Source: Saccharopolyspora flava (GTDB lineage Bacteria; Actinomycetota; Actinomycetes; Mycobacteriales; Pseudonocardiaceae). Taken from it: a stretch of DNA of 64,000 bases. The notes below the pieces were generated by a model, which was not told the origin of the DNA, ran no database searches, and saw nothing but the letters and a program-made list of their open reading frames with translations. The stretch covers positions 1 to 64,000 of the forward strand of contig NZ_FOZX01000010.1 of the NCBI RefSeq assembly GCF_900116135.1, in the 5' to 3' direction. A program made the translations under genes and the position numbers. Below are positions 27,669-36,138 of the stretch, piece after piece (position 1 is the stretch's first letter; each line of letters begins with the position of its first letter).

Positions 27669-29620
27669 TCGGCACTCCCCGACATCGGCTGCACCATGAC
27701 CTGGTGCTGGTGGGAGAACACCAGCGCGTGCTCGGCCAGCTCCACCCGCTCCACCGGCGAACCGCGCTGCCCGGTGATCGGATCGGCCGGGAACAACCGC
27801 ACCTCGTCGACCAGCTCCGCGCCCTCGACCCGCTGCAGCACGCCGAACACCTCGCCCAGCTGCACCGGCCGCCCGAACGGCCAGCCCGCACCGTCGATCC
27901 CGCCGCGCAGCGGGTTGAGGTACCGGTGCAGCGCGGTCAGCGCGTCCCGCCTTACCCGGTTGAGATCCTGGTCCGCCGACCTGATCCGCGCCACCACCGT
28001 GATGCCCTGGTAGAACGGCGGTTCCACGACCAGCCGGGTGCCCAGCAGCCTGCGCTCGTCGAGCCGGGCGGCGATCGTGGCCAGCAGCTGCTCGGTGGGC
28101 ACCAGCTGCTCGAACCTCAGTTGCTCGCCCGCGTCCGGGGTCGCGTCGGGCACCACCAGCAGCCGCGCCGACCCCGGCTCCTGCCCGGCGGGCAGGCAGC
28201 GGATCCGGGCCGCCGACGGGGCCGCCTGCCGCGCGATCCGCTCGTGGTCCTCGGCGGTGACCGCCCTCTCCTGCACCCGGATCTGGTGCGGCGCGCGGAT
28301 TTTCGCCTCCTCCACGGTCTCACCGTCGACACCGCCGGTGGCGGCCTCGCGGTTCTCGACACCGGAGACGTAGGGCACCGAGCTGCGCAGCACCGAGATC
28401 GTCCCGCGCGCCACGTTGCCCGCCCGGCCACCCCCGGTCCGGTACGACGGCACCCGGATCTGCGCGCCCTTCGGCGGCACCGCCCCGAACGACGTCAGCG
28501 TCCCGTCGGCGGCGCGCACCGCGGGCGGGAAACCGAACTCCCCGGTCGTGGCGTCCAGCGTGACGTGCCGGTCAGCGGGCCCCGACTCGCCGAAGTGCTC
28601 CACCACCCGCCAGTCCTGCCAGCCGTCACCGGCCGACACCTGCACCACCACCGGCTCGGAGTCGGTGAGCACCGGAGCCCGGTCCAGCCGGAACCGCTGA
28701 CCCGGCACGCCCGCCGAAACGCCCAGCGACGCGTCGGTGATCGTCTCGGCGTGCTCGACCGCGGTGATGCCGCCGACCGTGAACGCCTCGGCCACCCGCA
28801 CCGTCGGCGACTCCGAGTAGAACGGCTGCTCCTCGGCCGGGGCCACGACCCGGCAGCGCAACCAGCCCGCCTGCACCCCGGCCACCACCGACGTGCTGTG
28901 CCCGGCGGGCACGTGCAGCAGCACCTCGCCGGGCCGGTTGAGCCCGCCGGTGGCGTCGCCGAACACCGCGCACTCGCTCCAGCGCATCCCGTCCCACGAC
29001 TCCCACACCAGCGGCGGCTGCCGCGGATCGACGCCGATGCCCTCCACCTGGCTGTCCAGCCGCACCGCCACCACGCAGCGCGGCACCGCGTTGGACAGCC
29101 CGAACAGCATCGCGTCGCCCACCGCCGGTTCCGGCTGGAAGCAGGGCACGTCCTTGGCCACGTCCAGGTCCTTCGTCCGGTTCGCCTGCTCGCCGGACGC
29201 CGAGATCGTCACCAGCGACTTCAGCTCGCACGGCACGATCGGCAGCTCCTCGGTCGTGCCGAACACCACCGCGTCGCCGGACTCCGATCGCGCGGTGGCC
29301 ACCTCCGTGCCGCGCGGCAGCAGCACCGTCTCCGACTGCGCCGCCGACAACCAGAACGTCACGTCCGCCCGCGCCGCCGCGGGCGGGAACAGCCGCACGC
29401 CCAGCAGGTCCAGGAACGCCAGGTGGTTCTTCTCCGGAACCCGGTTGAGCCGGTACACCAGCTGGTCCACCATCTGCGCGAACGTCTCGATGAGCGTCAC
29501 GCCCGGGTCGGAGACGTTGTGGTCGGTCCACTCCGGCGCGCGCTGCTGCACGAAGCGCTTGGCCTCGTCGACCAGCTGCTGGAACCGGCGATCGTCCAGG
29601 TTCGGCGTGGGCAGTGCCAT
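27665..29620 (-). CDS. eCIS baseplate assembly protein J-like (Afp11-like)
   Basis: A 651-residue protein. The N-terminal PTPNLDDRRFQQLVDEAKRF and the DHNVSDPGVTLIETFAQMVDQLVYRLNRVPEKNH motif are hallmarks of the TIGR02243 / baseplate J family of eCIS. The C-terminal half carries GVENREAATGGVDGETVEEAK and an RAVTAEDHERIA segment. It forms the wedge of the baseplate that links hub and sheath. It overlaps the gp25-like gene by one base (TGATG) and the tail protein I gene by 4 bp, as expected for stoichiometric assembly. Confidence 0.94.
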   Translation of the reverse strand: MALPTPNLDDRRFQQLVDEAKRFVQQRAPEWTDHNVSDPGVTLIETFAQMVDQLVYRLNRVPEKNHLAFLDLLGVRLFPPAAARADVTFWLSAAQSETVLLPRGTEVATARSESGDAVVFGTTEELPIVPCELKSLVTISASGEQANRTKDLDVAKDVPCFQPEPAVGDAMLFGLSNAVPRCVVAVRLDSQVEGIGVDPRQPPLVWESWDGMRWSECAVFGDATGGLNRPGEVLLHVPAGHSTSVVAGVQAGWLRCRVVAPAEEQPFYSESPTVRVAEAFTVGGITAVEHAETITDASLGVSAGVPGQRFRLDRAPVLTDSEPVVVQVSAGDGWQDWRVVEHFGESGPADRHVTLDATTGEFGFPPAVRAADGTLTSFGAVPPKGAQIRVPSYRTGGGRAGNVARGTISVLRSSVPYVSGVENREAATGGVDGETVEEAKIRAPHQIRVQERAVTAEDHERIARQAAPSAARIRCLPAGQEPGSARLLVVPDATPDAGEQLRFEQLVPTEQLLATIAARLDERRLLGTRLVVEPPFYQGITVVARIRSADQDLNRVRRDALTALHRYLNPLRGGIDGAGWPFGRPVQLGEVFGVLQRVEGAELVDEVRLFPADPITGQRGSPVERVELAEHALVFSHQHQVMVQPMSGSAE

Positions 29621-30030
29621 CAGTCGGCGTCTCCGTCGCTGCGGGGGATCGTGTAGAAGGGGAAGACGAGGTTGCGGCGGTCGTTGGTGGCGCGCACCGC
29701 GTAGTGCACGTCGATGTAGAGCACCCCGTCGTCGACGGCGTCGAAGGCGATCACTACGTCCGAGACCTCGATGCGGGGTTCCCAGCGCCGCAACGCCACC
29801 CGCACCTCGTGGGCGATGCGCCCGGCCGTGGCGCCGTCGCCGGGGGCGAAGACGTAGTCGTGGATGCCGCAGCCGAACTCCGGGCGCATCGGGCGCTCGC
29901 CCGGCGCGGTGCCCAGCACCAGCCGGATCGCCTCCTCGATCTCCCGCTCCCGCTCGACCATGCCGATCCCGCCGGTCGGGCCGACGCGCAGCGGGAAGCC
30001 CCAGCCGCGGCCGATGAACCGATCGCTCAC
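29620..30030 (-). CDS. eCIS gp25/GPW-family baseplate protein (Afp9-like)
   Basis: A 136-residue protein with the gp25 pattern: GRGWGFPLRV at the start, IEEAIRLVLGTAPGERPMRPEFGCGIHDYVF in the middle, and ALRRWEPRIEVSDVVI. It is a lysozyme-like-fold wedge protein that nucleates sheath assembly. The GTG at 30030 overlaps the PAAR stop. A longer upstream frame exists but is out of keeping with the family, so the GTG is chosen. Confidence 0.93.
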   Translation of the reverse strand: MSDRFIGRGWGFPLRVGPTGGIGMVEREREIEEAIRLVLGTAPGERPMRPEFGCGIHDYVFAPGDGATAGRIAHEVRVALRRWEPRIEVSDVVIAFDAVDDGVLYIDVHYAVRATNDRRNLVFPFYTIPRSDGDAD

Positions 30031-30338
30031 AGCGGGCCCCCGATCAGCACGTTCACCGCGCCCATCACGATCTGGGCGCCGCAGGTGGTCTTGTCGCGGA
30101 CGCAGGCCGCGGGCACCCCGCCGATGAGCACCACCGAAGTGCTCGGCGGGCTGGGCAGGATCACGTTGCCGCCGCTGATCAGGGCGTGCGGCGGGTTCGG
30201 GCACGCGTGCTGACTCCCCACCACCGCGGCGGGTTTGCCGCCGATGAGCACGCGCATGACCGTTTGCGGGTTCACCCGCGGCGGGCCGATGGTTCCGCCG
30301 TGGTTGGTGGGGTCGCCGATCCGAGCGGCAGGGGGCAT
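30027..30338 (-). CDS. PAAR-domain spike tip protein
   Basis: A 103-residue PAAR protein: MPPAARIGDPTNHGG, repeated VLIGGKPAAVVGSQHACPNP and VLIGGVPAACVRDKTTCGAQIV, with His and Cys residues placed to bind the single metal at the cone tip. It caps the spike trimer and sharpens the particle. It lies 14 bp after the spike gene and overlaps the gp25-like gene by 4 bp. Confidence 0.94.
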   Translation of the reverse strand: MPPAARIGDPTNHGGTIGPPRVNPQTVMRVLIGGKPAAVVGSQHACPNPPHALISGGNVILPSPPSTSVVLIGGVPAACVRDKTTCGAQIVMGAVNVLIGGPL

Positions 30339-30352
30339 CGCGGTACTCCTCG

Positions 30353-32149
30353 TCAGTTGATCCGCACCATCGGGGCGTGCAGCGCCGCGGTCGCGCCGCC
30401 GTCGATGTCCACGCTGGTCCGGCCCTTGATCGACACCGAGGTGGTGGCGTCCACCGACACCGACCGGCCGGACAGGGTGATGTCGCCGGCGCGCGCGTCC
30501 AGCTCGATCCCGTTGGGGGACAACGACAGCGAGCTCAGCACCCGCTGACCGCCCGGGGCCCGGACGGTGATGTCGATGGTCTGCTTCTGCTCGTCCATGC
30601 GGACGTCGAGCCGCTTGTTCCCGCTGGCCACGTGCACGCCCGGCGACCGCGTCGTCGAATCGACGAGCTCCAGCCGATGTCCCTTGCGGGACACCAGCGA
30701 GCGCCGGTTGACCTTGCCGCTGGTGGGGTCGACCAGCGGGCCGTCGTGCTCCGACGGCGCGTCGACGCCGTTGTAGAGCCCGCCGATCACGTACGGGTGG
30801 TCGAGGCAGCCCTGCTCGAAACCGACCAGCACCTCGTCGCCGACGTCCGGGCTGAACACCCCGCCGCCGCCCTTCCCGCCGAGCTGCACCGTGCGGACCC
30901 AGTCGGTGGTGTAGTCGTCGGACAGCCACGGGAACGTCAGCTTCACCCAGCCCCGCTGGGACTTCCCGGGCTCCTTGATGTCGGTGACGATCCCGGTCGC
31001 CACACCCGGGATGCGCGGGCCCCGGTCCGGTGCTCCGGCACCGCTGACCAGGCCGGTCAGCGACCGGTCCGGTGAGGTGCTGACCAGCACCGTCGTCCGG
31101 TAGCCCTGCCCCGGTTCGAGGACGTGGTGCACGGCGGTCGCGGTGTACTTGCCGGCGAAGTCCGCGCCGACGTTGCCTAGCGCCACCGGCACGCCCGCCC
31201 GCAGCTTCGGGTTGCCCTCGGCGACCGCCTCGACCTCCCCGAGCCCGGCCCGCATCGACGCCGCCAGGGACTTCGCCGCGGTCCGTGCCTCGGCCTGCGT
31301 GCCGTAGGGCGTGTCGGTGACCAGCAGCTCGGGCTTGCCGAACTTCGCGCTCGCCTTCGCCGCGGTCAGGCCCGGCTGCACGACGTCGCTGGTGGCGGTG
31401 GTGTCGCGGGCGACGAGGGGTTTCTTGGTGTCGACGTTCCAGCCGCGCACCTCGACGGCGTCGACCTGGTCGGCGGCGGTGAGCACCGCCCGCAGCGCCA
31501 TCAGGTTCCGCCCGTACTCCAGCACGAACGGGCTCTTGTTCGCCGGTGTCGACGGTGACGGTGCCTTCGAGGCGGGGGTGAGCTCGGCGAAGTCGAGGCG
31601 GCCCTTGCCGTCGACGCGCACGACGACGCCGTGCTCCTGGGCGAGGTTCTGCAGGAACTCCCAGTCCGAGACGTTGGCCTGCGACAACTGGGTGTAGGTG
31701 ATCGGTTTGGGCTTGATCCGGCCCGGTTTCAACTTCGCCCCGGTGGCGACCTCGCGCACGATCCGCTCCGCCGTCATGTTCCGGAACGCCTTGACCTTCC
31801 GGCCCCGCATCAGCCGGTGCGCCTTGCTCATCGCCCGCACGACCGTGAACGACCCGGTCCCGTCCGAGTCCAGCTCCAGCGCCGTGACCTCGCCGGCGAA
31901 CAGCTCCTCGGCCGCGGTGCTCCCGGTGGTCGTCACCTTCACCGTCAGCTCCGAGCCGATGCCGATCCCGGTGGAGGTCAGCAGCTCGTGGTTCGGGTCG
32001 CGGAACACCACCGTCGCGGCGTCGGGCAGCCCGACGTTCTCGTCGACGACGCAGCTGGTCAGCTGCTGCTGCCAGGCCGCGGGCAGCTCCGCCGGGATGC
32101 CCACGATCGGATCGGCGGCCACCGACCGGCCGGAGGAGTCGTTGCCCAT
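30353..32149 (-). CDS. eCIS central spike protein, VgrG-like (Afp8-like)
   Basis: A 598-residue VgrG/gp5-gp27-type protein. It has a gp27-like hub at the N-terminus, an OB-fold around residues 370-450 (GIVTDIKEPGKSQRGWVKLTFPWLSDDYTTDWVR, DEVLVGFEQGCLDHPYVIGGLYNG), and a C-terminal beta-helix with repeats such as LSGRSVSVDATTSVSIKG. It makes the trimeric spike that punctures the target membrane. No enzymatic C-terminal extension is seen. The start overlaps the LysM gene stop by one base. Confidence 0.93.
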   Translation of the reverse strand: MGNDSSGRSVAADPIVGIPAELPAAWQQQLTSCVVDENVGLPDAATVVFRDPNHELLTSTGIGIGSELTVKVTTTGSTAAEELFAGEVTALELDSDGTGSFTVVRAMSKAHRLMRGRKVKAFRNMTAERIVREVATGAKLKPGRIKPKPITYTQLSQANVSDWEFLQNLAQEHGVVVRVDGKGRLDFAELTPASKAPSPSTPANKSPFVLEYGRNLMALRAVLTAADQVDAVEVRGWNVDTKKPLVARDTTATSDVVQPGLTAAKASAKFGKPELLVTDTPYGTQAEARTAAKSLAASMRAGLGEVEAVAEGNPKLRAGVPVALGNVGADFAGKYTATAVHHVLEPGQGYRTTVLVSTSPDRSLTGLVSGAGAPDRGPRIPGVATGIVTDIKEPGKSQRGWVKLTFPWLSDDYTTDWVRTVQLGGKGGGGVFSPDVGDEVLVGFEQGCLDHPYVIGGLYNGVDAPSEHDGPLVDPTSGKVNRRSLVSRKGHRLELVDSTTRSPGVHVASGNKRLDVRMDEQKQTIDITVRAPGGQRVLSSLSLSPNGIELDARAGDITLSGRSVSVDATTSVSIKGRTSVDIDGGATAALHAPMVRIN

Positions 32150-32856
32150 CAGGTCGCGTCCCTCTCGTCATCGAGCGCGGGCACCAGCAGTTCCGCGCCC
32201 GGGGGCAGGATCATGGGGTCGTCGATGTCGTTGGCCTCGGCGATCAGCCGCCACGCGGTCGCGTCGCCGTACTCCTGCCACGCCAGGTGCGCCAAGGTGT
32301 CCCCGGCGACGACCCGGTGCGTGCGGCGGGCGTTCTCCGACCCCGACGTCGGGTTCTGGCCGGGCGTGTCGGCGCCGGCCTCCTCGATGCTCAACGAGCA
32401 CGTCGCGCGCAGCGGCGTGCCGTCGACGTCGAACAGCGAGTACTCCACCGAGAAGCTCGACAGCACGCCGTCGAACGAGGTGGTCTTGGCCGTGCCCCAC
32501 TCGAACCGCACCCACGGGCTCGCCGGTTTCTTGGCGCGCAGGCTCTTCGGCGTCGGCACGCACGCCAGCATCAGGTCCTCGACCTTCTTCTCCACCGAAC
32601 GGTCGTGGGTGTCGGTGGCGTCGAGGAACACCTCCAGCGACAGCGAACGCGGGCCGCTGCCGACGAACTCCGGCGTGGCGGAGTCGTCGGCCATGCGCGC
32701 CGGTTTGCGGCGCCACTCGGTGCTCTTGGTCAGGCTCAGCCGGTTCGGGTTGAACTGGAACCGGACCTCCTTGAGCCGCGCGCCCGCCCGGGCGCCGACC
32801 TTCGCGGGCGGCTCCATGATCAGCAGCTTGGCGCGCGCCAGGTTCCTACCGGCCAT
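32149..32856 (-). CDS. LysM-domain baseplate hub protein (Afp7-like)
   Basis: A 235-residue protein. The N-terminal part (RFQFNPNRLSLTKSTEWRRKP) is the usual opening of the eCIS/T4 gp53-like hub protein. The C-terminus is a LysM domain (THRVVAGDTLAHLAWQEYGDATAWRLIAEAN, then PPGAELLVPAL). In contractile particles it clamps the inner tube to the spike and baseplate rather than binding cell wall. It is read from ATG 32856 and lies 9 bp downstream of the second tube gene. Confidence 0.92.
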   Translation of the reverse strand: MAGRNLARAKLLIMEPPAKVGARAGARLKEVRFQFNPNRLSLTKSTEWRRKPARMADDSATPEFVGSGPRSLSLEVFLDATDTHDRSVEKKVEDLMLACVPTPKSLRAKKPASPWVRFEWGTAKTTSFDGVLSSFSVEYSLFDVDGTPLRATCSLSIEEAGADTPGQNPTSGSENARRTHRVVAGDTLAHLAWQEYGDATAWRLIAEANDIDDPMILPPGAELLVPALDDERDAT

Positions 32857-32865
32857 CTCGTCCCC

Positions 32866-33291
32866 TCACCCGGCCCGCAGGCCCTCGTGGGCGATCTCGA
32901 GGGTCTCCATCGCGGCCTGCGCGGTCGCCGGGTCGAACGTCGGCCCCTGCCAGCTGATCGGCACGATGCCGAGCACCTGCCACCGGGCGAGCGGCGTCCG
33001 GTCCGGGCGGAGCGCGACGATCTCGCCGTCCTTGCGCTCCACCCGTTGGATGATCTGGGTGAACCACTTCGAGATCTTGGCGGTGTCCTCGGTGACCGGC
33101 CTGCTCAGCGTGATGTTCGACCAGGTGACGCGGGTGGGCAGCTGCCAGGTGAAACCGTTGTTGCCGCCCTCGCTGAACTGCTCCACCTCCACCTGGGCGC
33201 CGAGCCCGGAGCAGGTGTGGAACGGACCCAGGTCGTCCCCGGCGATCTTGAGCTGGAAGAACACGCTGGAGGCGAAGATCTTCTGCGACAT
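32866..33291 (-). CDS. eCIS inner-tube protein 2 (Afp5-like, T4 gp19 fold)
   Basis: A 141-residue tube protein: FFQLKIAGDDLGPFHTCSGLGAQVEVEQFSEGGNNGF is the classic gp19/Hcp-type beginning, followed by NITLSRPVTEDTAKISKWF. It is longer in the first loop than the main tube protein at 36578-37018, and in known particles this second tube protein forms the ring next to the baseplate. ATG 33291 is chosen; a longer frame upstream is Pro/Arg-rich and unlike protein. Confidence 0.93.
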   Translation of the reverse strand: MSQKIFASSVFFQLKIAGDDLGPFHTCSGLGAQVEVEQFSEGGNNGFTWQLPTRVTWSNITLSRPVTEDTAKISKWFTQIIQRVERKDGEIVALRPDRTPLARWQVLGIVPISWQGPTFDPATAQAAMETLEIAHEGLRAG

Positions 33292-33305
33292 CGGCACTCC
33301 TTCCC

Positions 33306-35975
33306 TCACCTGCGGCGATCGTTCAAGCGGCCGAGACGTTCCCGGCCGTGGCGCAGCTCGGCCCGCAGCAACCGGCTGACCGGCTCGACCAGGCTGCGCG
33401 CGAGCTCCTCGGTGTCGGTCTCCCGCGCGGGCGCGGGTTCCGGCCGGGGCTCGGGCGGCGCGGCCTCGCGCTGCACGACCGTCACCGGCACCCCGGCGGG
33501 CACCCCCGGGACCTGCGGAGCGGGGGAGCGCTGGATCGGGGGAGGGGGGCTGGTGGGGGTGGGGGTTTTGGTGGGGGCAGACCGGGTGGGGGCGGCAGTG
33601 GCGGGGGCCGCGGTCGTGGGGGACTGCCGGGGCGCTGGTGGGACGAGATCGGTGGTAGACGTCGGTGGAGGTGTGGGGCGGTGGGGACGGGCCGTCGGGG
33701 TCCGCTGGATCGCCGACCCCGGGGTGTTCCATCGGGCCGGTGATGTCGTTGTCGTTGGCGGAGCGTGTGTTTCGGTACTGGCCGACTCAAACCCGCGTCC
33801 CGTTCGGACGTTCAACGGATGCGCAGCGATCAACGACCTGACCGGCAGTGGGCTCGTCCGGTGCCCCCCGATCTGTGTCGAGGCAGAACGCTGCGACAAC
33901 GCCTGCCGCTGCACAGTCAACCCCACCCCGGCCCCATCCGAGACACCCGAGGCCGACGGACCACCACCGGATCGCTCCGCACTCCCATCCTGAACGCCCC
34001 CTTGCACACCTTGAACGTCCCCTTGCGCACCCGACGAACCACCCACCGGAACCCGCTGAGCACCACCCACCGGACGGGAAGAACGGATTCCGTCCCCTCC
34101 CACACCGTCACTCGAAACCCGCTGCACAGCACCAGAACTCGCAACAACCGGCAGACTCCCACCCGCGCCACCCGCACTCGACCAACCTCGCGACCCCTCC
34201 GTCACCCGAGCCTCAACTCCCACCTCACCCGGAGACCCAGCCACACCCGAAACCCCCGCCGCACTCGCGCTCCCAGCCTCACTCGGGGTCCTGACCGCAC
34301 CCGGGGACCCGACCCCACCGGAGGCCCCAGCCCCACCCGGGTACCTGGCTCCCGCCGAGGACCCGGGCCCATGCGGGGACCCGGCCCTACCCGAGGCTCC
34401 GGTTTCACCCGAGGCCCCAGCTCGCACGACAGGTACGGAGGCCTCCGACTGAACCCCCTCGCCCTCCCACGACGAATCCCCAGAACCGGATTCGCTCACC
34501 GCCGCCGGCAACACGGAAAACCCGGACGACTCAACACCACCCAAGGTGCTCCGCTGGACGAACTCACCTCCCGAGTGGGGGAAGTTTTCATGAAAACTGC
34601 GTTCTCCCCCTCCGTCGTGGGGAGAGGGGAAGTTTTCATGAAAACTTCCCCCACCCCGTCGAGAACGTGAGACGGGGTCGATGCCCTGACCTCGGTCTTT
34701 GCTCGTGACGGGGAAGTTTTCATGAAAACCTTCACCACCTCGGTTGGGTTGGATGGTGGGGAAGTTTTCATGAAAACTGCGGTGTTCACGGTCGTCGTGG
34801 GGGGTCGGGAGGTTTTCATGAAAACTGTCCTCACCGGATGGGGGTGAGGTGGGGAGGGGGTGTGCTGAGGTCGGGAGTTGGGGGATCGGGGGGCCGATTC
34901 CCAGTCGGGGTCGGGTTGTGGAGGTTGGGGTGGGTGGTTCCGGGGTGGATTCGGGGGAGCGTTGGATTGTTGGCTGGTTGTGTGAGCTTCGGGGTACGGG
35001 GGTTTGCGGGTGTGGGGAAGTGGGGGAGTCGTGGGGTGTGGGTGTGCGGTGGAGCACGGGTGGGTTTGTGGTGTCGTGGTGAGTGGTTGTGGAGTCGTGC
35101 GCTGATTCGCTGGTGGTGCCGGAGTCGTGCGTTGGTTCGGGGGTGTTGCTGGAAGCGGGGGTGTGTTCGGGGGTGGTGTTGGATTTCGGGGGGATGATGG
35201 CTGTAGGTGGGAGGCTCGGTAGTGGATCTCCCGGGGTGCTGCCGGGGGAGATGGTGCGTTGGATGGCGTCGATTCGTGGCTGCTGCGTGGTTTTCGCGGT
35301 TGGGTCGGCCGGTGTGCGCTCGGGTGGGGTGACCGGTCGGATTGCGGTTACCTGGCGGGGTGGGAGTGATCGGGCTCGGCGGGCGACCGTCAGCGGTGGG
35401 GACAGCCTGTGCGGTCGGACCAGCGGCAGACTGGGAGTGTTCGCTCGGTCGTCGGTCTTCGCGGCCCGTTTCGCTGCTGGGGTCGAGGATTCGGTATCCG
35501 GACCCGACGGACGTTCGGCAGTCGGAACCGACTGAAGGTCACCAACCGGAACCGATGGAGGCCTGACGACCGGCCGGCGTCCGGTACCCGATGCATCCCC
35601 CTTCGCCGACCGGCCGCGGGCCTGGCGCCGCGGGGTCTGCACGTGCGGCTCCGCCGGCCGGATCACGCCCCGGACCGGCAGGTCTCCGCTCGTCGATCGC
35701 TGCACGGGAACGCCGGAGGCCGGGCGCAGCAGCCCGTGGACCAGCCCGGACGGGGCGGTCGGGTCGACGAGGTGCCCCATCCCGCTCATCGCCCCGTGCT
35801 CCCGGTACGAGGCCACCGAGTCCCGGAACCCGCCCTCGACCACCCCGGGCGCGGAGCCCTGGAGCACCCGGACGTCGCCACCGGCGCGTCGCCAACCCCC
35901 GTCCCATTCGGGAACCGGTGCGGGAGCGGGGGTTTCGACGGGACGTCGGCGTCGGAAGAGGTCCAGCAGGCCCAC
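33306..35975 (-). CDS. large disordered eCIS-cluster protein invaded by palindromic repeats
   Basis: An 889-residue protein from a GTG with GGGGGA upstream. A conserved-looking N-terminus (LLDLFRRRRPVETP, then WDGGWRRAGG and SVASYREHGAMSGMGHLV) and a helical charged C-terminus (ELARSLVEPVSRLLRAELRHGRERLGRL) flank a long disordered middle. Residues about 160-380 are Pro/Thr/Ser/His-rich with VQRS/IQRT motifs common in eCIS-associated proteins. Residues about 384-467 hold five copies of FHEN(F/L)P, the translation of a palindromic repeat. Residues about 490-660 are Gly/Ala/Ser-rich. It lies between DUF6760 and tube 2; a tape-measure-like or cargo-related role is possible. No enzyme motif is seen. 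Confidence 0.8.
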   Translation of the reverse strand: MGLLDLFRRRRPVETPAPAPVPEWDGGWRRAGGDVRVLQGSAPGVVEGGFRDSVASYREHGAMSGMGHLVDPTAPSGLVHGLLRPASGVPVQRSTSGDLPVRGVIRPAEPHVQTPRRQARGRSAKGDASGTGRRPVVRPPSVPVGDLQSVPTAERPSGPDTESSTPAAKRAAKTDDRANTPSLPLVRPHRLSPPLTVARRARSLPPRQVTAIRPVTPPERTPADPTAKTTQQPRIDAIQRTISPGSTPGDPLPSLPPTAIIPPKSNTTPEHTPASSNTPEPTHDSGTTSESAHDSTTTHHDTTNPPVLHRTPTPHDSPTSPHPQTPVPRSSHNQPTIQRSPESTPEPPTPTSTTRPRLGIGPPIPQLPTSAHPLPTSPPSGEDSFHENLPTPHDDREHRSFHENFPTIQPNRGGEGFHENFPVTSKDRGQGIDPVSRSRRGGGSFHENFPSPHDGGGERSFHENFPHSGGEFVQRSTLGGVESSGFSVLPAAVSESGSGDSSWEGEGVQSEASVPVVRAGASGETGASGRAGSPHGPGSSAGARYPGGAGASGGVGSPGAVRTPSEAGSASAAGVSGVAGSPGEVGVEARVTEGSRGWSSAGGAGGSLPVVASSGAVQRVSSDGVGGDGIRSSRPVGGAQRVPVGGSSGAQGDVQGVQGGVQDGSAERSGGGPSASGVSDGAGVGLTVQRQALSQRSASTQIGGHRTSPLPVRSLIAAHPLNVRTGRGFESASTETHAPPTTTTSPARWNTPGSAIQRTPTARPHRPTPPPTSTTDLVPPAPRQSPTTAAPATAAPTRSAPTKTPTPTSPPPPIQRSPAPQVPGVPAGVPVTVVQREAAPPEPRPEPAPARETDTEELARSLVEPVSRLLRAELRHGRERLGRLNDRRR
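34584..34825. repeat. five copies of the GTTTTCATGAAAAC palindrome inside the eCIS gene
   Basis: Cores lie at 34584-34597, 34632-34645, 34716-34729, 34764-34777 and 34812-34825. Spacing between neighbouring cores is 48, 84, 48 and 48 bp, all multiples of 3, so every copy reads in the same frame and gives Phe-His-Glu-Asn-Phe/Leu-Pro on the minus strand. Flanks (GGGGAAG, CTTCCCC, CTGTCC) match those of the intergenic copies at 19.3-19.5 kb and 26.2 kb. Confidence 0.92.
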
Positions 35976-35979
35976 CGGG

Positions 35980-36138
35980 TCATCCCCCCTCGTTCATCCG
36001 CGTGTTGATCCGGGCGATCTCCTGCACCCACCGGCCGCGTTCGCGGTGGTCGAGGTCGAGGATCTCCTCGCGCGTCCAGTGGAAGTGGTAGGCGACGTAC
36101 GCGACCTCCGCGTGCAGCCGCTCCGGCGCGTACGTCAC
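35980..36138 (-). CDS. DUF6760-like small eCIS protein
   Basis: A 52-residue protein (VTYAPERLHAEVAYVAYHFHWTREEILDL near the start, ending ARINTRMNEGG). Short proteins with the HW(T/S)x(E/D)EI pattern at this position are typical of eCIS operons and assigned to DUF6760; the function is not known but they resemble phage tail-assembly chaperones in size and place. GTG 36138 overlaps the preceding stop by 4 bp, which fixes the start despite a longer open frame. Confidence 0.85.
   Translation of the reverse strand: MTYAPERLHAEVAYVAYHFHWTREEILDLDHRERGRWVQEIARINTRMNEGG

Noticed and set aside
34496-34834. Plus-strand frame rich in VFMKTSP
   Set aside because: It is only the other reading of the palindromic repeats inside the minus-strand eCIS gene; there is no start site or domain.
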